Assembly: GCF_026967925.1 (NCBI RefSeq)
Contig: NZ_JAPVBI010000003.1
Location: 251,070-315,069 of the forward strand
DNA from: Modestobacter sp. VKM Ac-2985
Lineage (GTDB): Bacteria > Actinomycetota > Actinomycetes > Mycobacteriales > Geodermatophilaceae
Direction of reading: 5' to 3'
DNA length: 64,000 nucleotides
Both the position numbers and the translations under genes were made by a program. The notes beneath the pieces were generated by a model. The model did no database searches. It saw only the letters and a list, made by a program, of their open reading frames with translations, and was not told the origin of the DNA. Shown piece by piece: positions 27,038 through 33,049 of this stretch. Numbering within the stretch: position 1 is the stretch's first letter; each line of letters starts with the position of its first letter.

Positions 27038-27242
27038 CCCGGTTCCTTCTCGTCCCCTCGGGCGTGCTCACCACACTCGTCGGCGTCGACCGCCCCCGGG
27101 AGCGTGCCCGCACCCACCGGGGCGGCGGACCGAGGCCGCCGCATCTGGACCGGGCACCGCACGGGCTCGGTCTGCCGGCCGTTGCCGGGTCAGCCGTCGT
27201 CGCTGGGCACCCGGCACGGCCAGGGAACCGCTGGAGGCCGCC

Positions 27243-27256
27243 GGGACGTTGGTCCG
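27243..27256. promoter_or_regulatory. DosR/DevR-like dyad
   Basis: GGGACGTTGGTCCG, 52 nt before the start of the membrane-anchored hypothetical gene at 27308. It differs at one base from the perfect GGGAC-N4-GTCCC dyad at 48399. Assignment to a DosR-type regulator is inference from the known actinobacterial consensus. Confidence 0.4.
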
Positions 27257-27307
27257 GCAGCCGATCGTCGTCCGGACGACGGGCCCGTCGTCCCTTCGAG
27301 GAGCACC

Positions 27308-28033
27308 ATGACCACCCCGCTGCCGACCAGCCCGGCCGGCGCACTCGACGTGCGGGCCGACGACGAGCTGTCGTGGCTGCTCTCGCTCGACAGCACGGTG
27401 CTCGCCGTCCTCGGTGGCGTGTTCGTGACCTTCCTGCTGATGGCCCTGCTCGCCGGGTGGCTCGTCGTCCGACGGGTGCGGCGCAGCCCCCTGGTGGCCC
27501 GGAGCCGGGAACTCGCCTCGCGCAGCCGCGAGCTCGGCGTGCAGGGAGCCACCGCGGTCGCTGCCCGCCGCCTGCCGCCGGGCCGGCGGCGCACGGCCGC
27601 GGAGCTCCAGCTCGAGGTCGCCCGCGCCCGCGACCGGCTTCGCCGGCAGGTGGCCGCCGCCCGGGCTGCCGGTGCCCACCTCGGCGACGTGCCGGACCTG
27701 CTCCCGTCCCTGGCGGCCGAGGGCAACCGGCTCGAGCAGCGCCTGCGGCAGCGGGCCATGGACCCCGAGCCGACCGGCCGGGACGACCCGGAACCGGAGG
27801 CGCGGGCGTACCTGGAGACGGTCGCCGACGTCTGCGACGCGGTGCTCCAGGCGGAGCGGGCCGTCGCGCCGACCGGCCGGACGACGGCGGACGTCGCCGA
27901 GGCGGTCACCGCGCTGCGGGCGCACACCGCCGCCTACCAGGAGCTCACCGCCCCGCCGGCGATGCCCCCGCTGCCCCCTGCGGCCGCTGCGCCGCTGCCC
28001 ACCAGCGCCGACGTCCGTCCCCTAGGCCACTGA
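27308..28033 (+). CDS. Hypothetical single-pass membrane protein with coiled-coil region
   Basis: 241 residues from ATG 27308 with GAGGAGC upstream. One membrane helix (about residues 32-56, VLAVLGGVFVTFLLMALLAGW) follows a short outside N terminus. The cytoplasmic part is Arg/Ala/Leu-rich and likely helical or coiled coil (AAELQLEVARARDRLRRQVAAARAAG, residues 97-122), ending in a Pro-rich tail. I recognise no family. It lies between the two rhodopsin-brp pairs on the opposite strand and is preceded by a DosR-like dyad. Any link to phototrophy is unproven. Confidence 0.7.
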   Translation: MTTPLPTSPAGALDVRADDELSWLLSLDSTVLAVLGGVFVTFLLMALLAGWLVVRRVRRSPLVARSRELASRSRELGVQGATAVAARRLPPGRRRTAAELQLEVARARDRLRRQVAAARAAGAHLGDVPDLLPSLAAEGNRLEQRLRQRAMDPEPTGRDDPEPEARAYLETVADVCDAVLQAERAVAPTGRTTADVAEAVTALRAHTAAYQELTAPPAMPPLPPAAAAPLPTSADVRPLGH

Positions 28034-28345
28034 GGCGACGCGCAGCTGCCGGAGGGGGTGCTCGACCATCGCACCGGCACCGGTCAGGTCCCGACGGGGA
28101 CGGGGCCGGGGCAGTCAGCGCCGCGCGCACGGAGGCCGGGGAACGTGCGCCCACGACCGGGGCCAGGCCCACCGTCCGGTGGCTCGCGGCCGCGTTCCGT
28201 GACGCCGCCAGCGCCTGCGGGGCCATGGCGACCACGACGGTGGAGAGCCCGGCGGGGTTCCGTGCCGCGTACGTGCCAGGAGATCAGGCCGGGCCGGCAC
28301 GACGCCGACGTCCCCGGCAGTCCCGCAGTCCCGCGGTCCCGCCGG
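28034..28345. other. Intergenic stretch between convergent genes, no gene seen
   Basis: About 310 nt between the membrane-protein gene and the second brp/blh gene. Frames here are Pro/Arg-rich with no family resemblance. Near the end, the heptamer GTCCCGC-like unit is repeated three times in tandem (28319-28342). No clear terminator hairpin was found. Confidence 0.4.
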
Positions 28346-29341
28346 TCAGGGGCGGGTGCGGCCCTGCTCGGCGGCCCAGCGGTCCAGCGCCTGGACGGTC
28401 AGGACGTGCGGGAAGGTGAGCGCGACCAGGACGGCGAGCGCCGCGCTCACCGCGACCGCCGAGGCGTCCCCACCGGCGAGGACGACGACGGCCGCCAGGG
28501 TGACCAGGGTGGGCAGCGCCGCATGGGCGGCGAACCGCCGCACCGCCGACCAGGTCCCCTGCGTCGGGGACGTCGTGCGCAGCAGCGAGACCAGCCGCTC
28601 GGTGTGCCGCAGGGCGTGCCAGCCCGCGAACCACACCCCGAAGGCCACCAGCGGGGGCACCACGACGAACAGCGCGGCGACCCCGGCCAGCTCGGCCGCC
28701 TCGCGTCGCCGACCGGCCCCCACCTGGAGCCGGAGGGCGACCACCAGCACGACCAGGCAGCCCAGCCCCAGGGCGGCGCGGCCGGCGAGCGGCAGCGGCT
28801 CCTGCCAGCCAGGTGCGATGCGCCCCAGGACGTCGGCCGACGGCCCCGGCCACAGCACCAGCGGCACCGCTACCACCGCCAGGCCGTGCGCCGCCGTCGG
28901 CCACCAGTCCTGCCCCGGTCCGGGCACCTGCCGGCCGGCGTCCTCCGCGGAGACCACGACCTCGGCCCGGCCGAAGTGGACGGCCGAGGCGAGCAGGAAG
29001 ACCACGACGGTGGCCGTCGGCGCCAGCAGCAGCGCGCCCACCGCCAGCCCGGCCACCGCCGTGTAGCCGGCGAGCACCCGGGCCAGCGCCGCGGCTGCTG
29101 GCCGCCGTCCGCTGGTCCAGAACGGCACCATGTGGTCGACCGCGCCGTGCGGGACGCCCAGCACGATGCCGGCCAGCGCGACGGCGGGCGCGACCTGGGC
29201 GAGCGCCTCGGGGACGAGCAGCTGGGCGCCGAGAGCACCGACGGCCAGGGCGGGACCGACCGCCCGGACCGGCCGGCGGGGCCCCCGGGGTGGTGCGCCG
29301 GCCCGGGAGGGGGGCCGGCGCACCACCGAGGAGCCCGGCAT
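28346..29341 (-). CDS. blh: Brp/Blh-family beta-carotene 15,15'-dioxygenase (retinal formation), copy 2
   Basis: 331 residues. The ATG at 29341 overlaps the stop of the upstream rhodopsin gene by one base (TGATG), so translation is coupled. Membrane protein with the same ordered histidine motifs as copy 1: VPHGAVDHMVPFW, SAVHFGRAEV, AGWHALRHTERL and LTFPHVLTVQALD. Reaction: oxygen-dependent central cleavage of beta-carotene to retinal. The two Brp proteins differ widely outside the motifs, so they are old paralogues or independent acquisitions, not a recent duplication. This copy belongs to the proton-pump rhodopsin operon and probably to the CarH regulon. Confidence 0.93.
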   Translation of the reverse strand: MPGSSVVRRPPSRAGAPPRGPRRPVRAVGPALAVGALGAQLLVPEALAQVAPAVALAGIVLGVPHGAVDHMVPFWTSGRRPAAAALARVLAGYTAVAGLAVGALLLAPTATVVVFLLASAVHFGRAEVVVSAEDAGRQVPGPGQDWWPTAAHGLAVVAVPLVLWPGPSADVLGRIAPGWQEPLPLAGRAALGLGCLVVLVVALRLQVGAGRRREAAELAGVAALFVVVPPLVAFGVWFAGWHALRHTERLVSLLRTTSPTQGTWSAVRRFAAHAALPTLVTLAAVVVLAGGDASAVAVSAALAVLVALTFPHVLTVQALDRWAAEQGRTRP

Positions 29342-30252
29342 CAGCTGGTCCGGCTGGCCCGTGCGCCGTTCCCGGTCGGGGCCCCCGCCGTGGTCAGGAC
29401 CTCGTCCCCGGCGTGCGCCCCGTCCCCTGCTGCGGTCGCGGGTACCGAGTGGTCGTCGTCGTAGGACGGATCGGCCAGCCGGCTCTTCACCCGGGCCACC
29501 TTGTAGATGGCCAGGCCGTAGGCGGCCTTGGCGAAGATGTCGGCGAGGGAGTAGCCGACCTGCTTGAGCACGAAGCCACCCTCACCGCCGAAGAAGTCCC
29601 CGCCCAGGATCGGGAACAGGTAGGCGATCGGGTAGACGCCCCAGAGCCCGACGAGGGCGAGCCGCAGCATCTTGATGGTGTGCACCACCTCCGGTGGCTG
29701 CCGGTCCAGCGACCGGGACAGCTCCACGAAGAGCACGTACAGCAGGTAGAGGAACGGGATCGTCGACAGCGTGCCCCACAGCAGCCGGGGGCCGACCTCG
29801 TTGGCCAGCTCGCCCGGGTAGCCCAGCGCGATCATCAGCGCCGATGCCGGGATCAGCTTGACGAGCAGCTTCTTCGCCGCCGCCCGCCCGAGGGCCATCA
29901 CCGCGACCGTCTCGAAGAGGAGCAGCGGGACGGTGAGCAACCAGTCGACGTAGCGGTAGCCCTCGTTGAACTCGACGTTGGACAGCTGGTGCGGGGCGTC
30001 GATGGTCGCCCCGGCCGGGTAGCTCTCCTGGAAGTTGTTGAAGATCCGGAAGTAGTGGTACGCGGCGATCCCACAGACGATCGCGGAGACCACCACCGCA
30101 TTGCGGTACTGGCGGATGACCTGCCGCTGGGAGACCAGCAGGTACAGCGAGGTGAACAGCAGACAGGCGATGGCGAGCGAGAACAGGTTGTAGACCGTGG
30201 AGTAGTTCGTCGCGGAGAGCGACGGGATGTTGACGGCAGCTGCCTGGACCAT
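29341..30252 (-). CDS. DTE-type proton-pumping rhodopsin (xanthorhodopsin/actinorhodopsin-like)
   Basis: 303 residues from ATG 30252, with GAAGGGG upstream. Seven helices and a C-terminal tail of about 45 residues. Helix B has H66 (AYHYFRI), the partner of the counter-ion in proteorhodopsins. Helix C is RYVDWLLTVPLLLFE: D103 proton acceptor, T107, E114 proton donor. L111 at the proteorhodopsin-105 position suggests green absorption. Helix G is YSLADIFAKAAYG with D238 and retinal lysine K242. In helix E, LLWGTLSTIPF has G160 where bacteriorhodopsin has W138; this Gly creates the carotenoid antenna pocket in xanthorhodopsin. Expected role: light-driven outward H+ pumping. It is coupled to brp/blh copy 2 and lies downstream of a CarH-type light sensor. 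Confidence 0.95.
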   Translation of the reverse strand: MVQAAAVNIPSLSATNYSTVYNLFSLAIACLLFTSLYLLVSQRQVIRQYRNAVVVSAIVCGIAAYHYFRIFNNFQESYPAGATIDAPHQLSNVEFNEGYRYVDWLLTVPLLLFETVAVMALGRAAAKKLLVKLIPASALMIALGYPGELANEVGPRLLWGTLSTIPFLYLLYVLFVELSRSLDRQPPEVVHTIKMLRLALVGLWGVYPIAYLFPILGGDFFGGEGGFVLKQVGYSLADIFAKAAYGLAIYKVARVKSRLADPSYDDDHSVPATAAGDGAHAGDEVLTTAGAPTGNGARASRTS

Positions 30253-30298
30253 CGGGACCCCTTCGAGGGTGACCGCGCCCCGTCGGTCGGCGGGCCGC

Positions 30299-30312
30299 AA
30301 CCGTTTCCGGTT
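30299..30312 (-). promoter_or_regulatory. Inverted repeat in the rhodopsin promoter region (candidate CarH operator)
   Basis: AACCG-N4-CGGTT is a perfect dyad, 47-60 nt upstream of the proton-pump start codon and 6 nt beyond the predicted -10 element, i.e. over the expected transcription start. A repressor bound here would block initiation. Assignment to the adjacent CarH-like protein is inference from position. Confidence 0.4.
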
Positions 30313-30318
30313 GGGGCG

Positions 30319-30347
30319 GGTCTACGCCTTTCCGTTGTCCTGGTCGA
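30319..30347 (-). promoter_or_regulatory. Putative promoter of the proton-pump rhodopsin gene
   Basis: On the minus strand TCGACC (30342-30347) and TAGACC (30319-30324) are separated by 17 bp, matching actinobacterial housekeeping-type -35/-10 spacing. It lies between the CarH-like stop and the rhodopsin start, so rhodopsin-brp can be transcribed separately from the regulator genes. Confidence 0.4.
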
Positions 30348-30359
30348 GTTGCACAGGTT

Positions 30360-31319
30360 TCAGCGCGGTGTGGCGGCCAGCAGGTCGACGGCGTCGGCGA
30401 GGCTCTCGGACACCACCACCCGCCGGTCGAGGACGCCGTGGGCCCATCCGGGGCCGCCGGCGACCAGTGCGCGCGGGGCCCGGGAGGTGGGCAGCGCGTC
30501 GACCGGGAACTGCTGCCCGGTCTGCTCCGCGGACTGCGGCGGTCGCTGGCTCCAGATGAAGACCCCCGAGGCGCCGGTCCGGCGGACGGCGGACACCAGC
30601 GCGGACACCGGGAGCTGCCCCAGCACCTGCGCCGGCGTGCGACGCTCGGCGAGCGCGGCGGCGAGCACGTGCAACGGCAGCACGTGCCAGTCGCCGGGCG
30701 GGGAGGTCAGCAGCACGATCCGCCCCGGGTCGGGCTTGCGCTGGCAGGCCCGGTGGGCGCGCAGGGTCTCGGTGACCGCCTCGCTGAGCAGGTGCTCCAC
30801 GTCGATGCCCGCCCCGGTCTGCTCCCACCGGAGCCCGGCCGCGACCAGGACCGGTCGCAGCACGGTGTCCCAGGTGGCGATGGTCCCCCGCTCCACCAAC
30901 AGGTCTCCGAGGATCGCGTGCACGGCGCCCGCGTCCAGGCGGGCCGCGGCCCGGGCCAGCCCGCGGGCCTCCGGCGGCGCGTCGGGGAGTGCCAGCACGG
31001 TCCCACCGGCGCCGGCCCGGCGTCCGCCGACGGCCGGTGCGGCGGGCTGGTCGCCGTCCCGGGGCGAGGAGTCACCCGTGAGGACTCGGCGGGCGGCCTC
31101 GGCGGGGGCCACCCCGGAGGCCACGAGCCGCTGCATGAGGACCAGCCGGGTCATGTCCTCGTCGTCGTACCTGCGGTGCCCACCGGAGGTGCGCCCGCTG
31201 GGCGCCAGCCCGTAGCGACGACCCCAGCTGCGCAACGTCTCGGGTGCCACCCCGAGCCGGGCGGCCGCGGCACCCACGCCCAGCGGTGCTGTCGAACCGG
31301 TCGATCGCCCGTCGGCCAC
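30360..31319 (-). CDS. CarH/LitR-type MerR regulator with B12-binding photosensory domain
   Basis: 319 residues from GTG 31319. The N-terminal MerR helix-turn-helix reads GVGAAAARLGVAPETLRSWGRRYGL with the wing GRTSGGHRRYDDEDM. After an Ala/Gly-rich linker comes the four-helix light-sensing bundle with W165-x9-E175-H176, the Wx9EH signature of CarH. The cobalamin domain has D210-W211-H212, the DxH lower ligand at the expected 37-residue distance, then SALVSAV and AGGPGWA. CarH dimers or tetramers with adenosylcobalamin repress in the dark and release DNA in light. The residue after the Trp is Glu, not the His132 of Thermus CarH. It starts 6 nt after the MarR stop and is followed by the proton-pump rhodopsin operon. 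Confidence 0.88.
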   Translation of the reverse strand: MADGRSTGSTAPLGVGAAAARLGVAPETLRSWGRRYGLAPSGRTSGGHRRYDDEDMTRLVLMQRLVASGVAPAEAARRVLTGDSSPRDGDQPAAPAVGGRRAGAGGTVLALPDAPPEARGLARAAARLDAGAVHAILGDLLVERGTIATWDTVLRPVLVAAGLRWEQTGAGIDVEHLLSEAVTETLRAHRACQRKPDPGRIVLLTSPPGDWHVLPLHVLAAALAERRTPAQVLGQLPVSALVSAVRRTGASGVFIWSQRPPQSAEQTGQQFPVDALPTSRAPRALVAGGPGWAHGVLDRRVVVSESLADAVDLLAATPR

Positions 31320-31325
31320 ACCCCA

Positions 31326-31793
31326 TCATGCGGGGCGTTCGCCGTCCGGGGCGGTGGACGCACTCTCTGCGGCAGCGCCGGGGCCGGGAGCCAGCACCTT
31401 CGCCAGCAGCACGGACAGCTGCCGCTGCTCCTCCCCCGTCAGGTGACCGAGCCGGTCGTCGGGGAAGCCGAAGGCACGCCGGACGGCGCGGTGCTCGCGT
31501 CTCCCGGCCGGGGTGATCGAGACCCGCTTGACCCGCCGGTCCGCCGGATCGGGCAGCCGGGTCACCAGCCCGCGGGCCTCCAGCCGGGCGACGAGCTGGG
31601 TGACGTTCGACGGGTCGCAGAGCAGCTCGACGGCGAGGTCGCCCATCGCCCTGGTGCCCTGGGTCAGCTCGCCGAGCAGGCAGGCCTGCGCAGCGCTCAA
31701 CCCGACCGCCTGCGCCGCGCGGTCGTACGCCGCGTCGTAGGCGTACACGAAGTCCCACACCTGCTGCTGCAGCGTGCTCGCGTCGTCTGCCAC
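31326..31793 (-). CDS. MarR-family transcriptional regulator
   Basis: 155 residues from GTG 31793. Winged-helix core: LSAAQACLLGELTQGTRAMGDLAVELLCDPSNVTQLVARLEARGLVTRLPDPADRRVKRVSITPAG, with the DRR wing motif. MarR proteins bind short palindromes as dimers and often respond to phenolic or oxidative signals. Two matching palindromes lie in the divergent interval with the NmrA-type reductase gene, so it probably controls both directions. The CarH-like gene follows after 6 nt, so the B12 photoreceptor is likely expressed with it. Confidence 0.9.
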   Translation of the reverse strand: MADDASTLQQQVWDFVYAYDAAYDRAAQAVGLSAAQACLLGELTQGTRAMGDLAVELLCDPSNVTQLVARLEARGLVTRLPDPADRRVKRVSITPAGRREHRAVRRAFGFPDDRLGHLTGEEQRQLSVLLAKVLAPGPGAAAESASTAPDGERPA

Positions 31794-31805
31794 GGCGCGA
31801 AGGTT

Positions 31806-31822
31806 ACTTGATGGACTCAAGT
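31806..31822. promoter_or_regulatory. MarR-type operator 1
   Basis: ACTTGA-N5-TCAAGT is a perfect 6+6 dyad, 13 nt from the MarR start codon. With the second copy 27 nt away it forms a paired operator in the divergent promoter region. Low GC inside a GC-rich genome makes chance unlikely. Confidence 0.65.
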
Positions 31823-31848
31823 AGCCGTGCCACCATGACGGCAAGAAC

Positions 31849-31861
31849 TTGAGTGGCTCAA
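31849..31861. promoter_or_regulatory. MarR-type operator 2
   Basis: TTGAGTGGCTCAA, a 13-bp palindrome sharing the CTTGA and TCAA half-sites with operator 1, located just upstream of the GGAGGAGG ribosome-binding site of the NmrA-type gene. Repression of that gene by the divergent MarR protein is the simplest reading. Confidence 0.6.
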
Positions 31862-31880
31862 TCAATCGGAGGAGGTCCCC

Positions 31881-32750
31881 ATGGCGGTCGAACACGGCGG
31901 AACGACGACGACCCGCGTCCTGGTCACCGGGGTGCGCGGGAAGACCGGCGCCCCGCTGGCGGAGCTGCTCGTCGCCCGGCCGGGCGTCGAGGTGCTCGGC
32001 GGCAGCAGCAACCCGGAGACGGTGGACGTCGCCGGGGTCCGGCCGACCGAGTTCTCCTGGGACCGGCCGGCCGGCTGGTCGGCGGCGATCGGCGGCGTCG
32101 ACGCGCTCTACCTCGTCCGGCCGGATCGCGCGGACGCGCCGGAGCTGATCGGAGCGCTCCTGGAGGTGACGCCACCCCGGGCGCACGTCGTCCTGCTGTC
32201 CGAGCAGGACGCCGACCACACCGGGCCGGCCGGGTGGGCGCCGCGGGCCGAACGCGCGGTGCGCACCGGCGGCCACAGCTGGACGGTGCTGCGCCCGAGC
32301 TGGTTCATGCAGGTGCTCACCGACCCACGCTTCTACCTCGACCAGCTCACCGGCACCGGTGAGCTGCCGTTCGCCAGTGGGGGCGCGAGCCTTGCGTGGA
32401 TCGATGCCCGGGACATCGCCGCCGTGGCCGAGCGTGCGCTGCTCGAGGAGGGGCACGACGGTCAGGTGTACGAGCTCACCGGTCCGGCCGCGCTCTCGCT
32501 GTCCCGCACCGCGGAGCTGATCTCCCGGGCCACCGGGCGCCCCATGGCCCACCGGGAGATCACCGTCGCCGAGGCGCTGGCCGGGACCGAGGGCTTCGAG
32601 CGGGAGATCACCGCGGTGACGTTCGAGCGCGTGCAGGCCGGCAGCTTCGCCGTCGTGACCGACGCCGTCCAGCACGTGACCGGACGGCCGGCGCGGTCAT
32701 TGGAGGCGTTCCTGGCCGACTACGGGCCGTCCCTGACGGTCCCGAGCTGA
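31881..32750 (+). CDS. NmrA/QOR2-like NAD(P)-binding oxidoreductase
   Basis: 289 residues from ATG 31881, with GGAGGAGG upstream. Starts with the dinucleotide-binding strand and loop VLVTGVRGKTGAPLAELL, followed by a typical atypical-SDR pattern (VDALYLVRPDR, VLLSEQDADH, LRPSWFMQVL). It lacks the YxxxK catalytic pair, as NmrA-like members do. Such proteins are redox sensors or quinone/azo reductases, often next to MarR or TetR regulators. The divergent MarR gene with twin operators suggests induction by an electrophile or quinone (inference). A strong hairpin ends the transcript at 32799. Confidence 0.85.
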   Translation: MAVEHGGTTTTRVLVTGVRGKTGAPLAELLVARPGVEVLGGSSNPETVDVAGVRPTEFSWDRPAGWSAAIGGVDALYLVRPDRADAPELIGALLEVTPPRAHVVLLSEQDADHTGPAGWAPRAERAVRTGGHSWTVLRPSWFMQVLTDPRFYLDQLTGTGELPFASGGASLAWIDARDIAAVAERALLEEGHDGQVYELTGPAALSLSRTAELISRATGRPMAHREITVAEALAGTEGFEREITAVTFERVQAGSFAVVTDAVQHVTGRPARSLEAFLADYGPSLTVPS

Positions 32751-32798
32751 CGCCGGCCGACCCACGTCCTCGGGTGACTGCGCGCCCGCGGACACGGA

Positions 32799-32831
32799 CC
32801 AGCCCCCACGGTGTGACGCCGTGGGGGCTGG
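32799..32831. terminator. Bidirectional terminator hairpin
   Basis: A perfect 13-bp stem (CCAGCCCCCACGG with its complement) around a 7-nt loop, 49 nt after the NmrA-type gene and before the convergent 27-residue peptide gene. No U-tract, as is usual in GC-rich actinobacteria. Confidence 0.7.
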
Positions 32832-32883
32832 TGCGCGGTGCCCGCGGGCACCGCCTCCGACCGGCTCAGGCCGGTCGAGTGGG

Positions 32884-32967
32884 TCACTTCGTGCGACGGC
32901 TGCCGGTGAGGCGGCTGAGCAGCTTCTTGAGCAGGTTGGCCTTGATCAGTCCGGACACGATCCCCAT
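32884..32967 (-). CDS. Small cationic amphipathic peptide (27 aa)
   Basis: ATG 32967 is preceded by CGGAGGAGGAACC, an unusually strong ribosome-binding site. The product MGIVSGLIKANLLKKLLSRL followed by TGSRRTK has hydrophobic residues at i, i+3/4, i+7 and six to seven positive charges, an amphipathic helix resembling phenol-soluble modulins or type I toxin peptides. The gene ends 53 nt before a strong hairpin. No antitoxin or exporter is evident. The call rests on the ribosome-binding site and the helix pattern. Confidence 0.5.
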   Translation of the reverse strand: MGIVSGLIKANLLKKLLSRLTGSRRTK

Positions 32968-33049
32968 GTCGGTTCCTCCTCCGGGTCGGTTGGACCAGGC
33001 CGTACCCAGCGACTGCGCAGTCCATGTACGAGCCGGCACAGCCGCGAGG

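Noticed and set aside
28317-28344. Short tandem GTCCCGC repeats as a CRISPR or attachment site
   Set aside because: Only three degenerate 7-8 bp units with no spacers and no integrase or cas gene nearby.
28058-29464. 468-codon plus-strand frame across the second brp/blh gene
   Set aside because: Low-complexity Arg/Gly/Gln-rich translation opposite a gene with complete Brp/Blh motifs and a coupled start.
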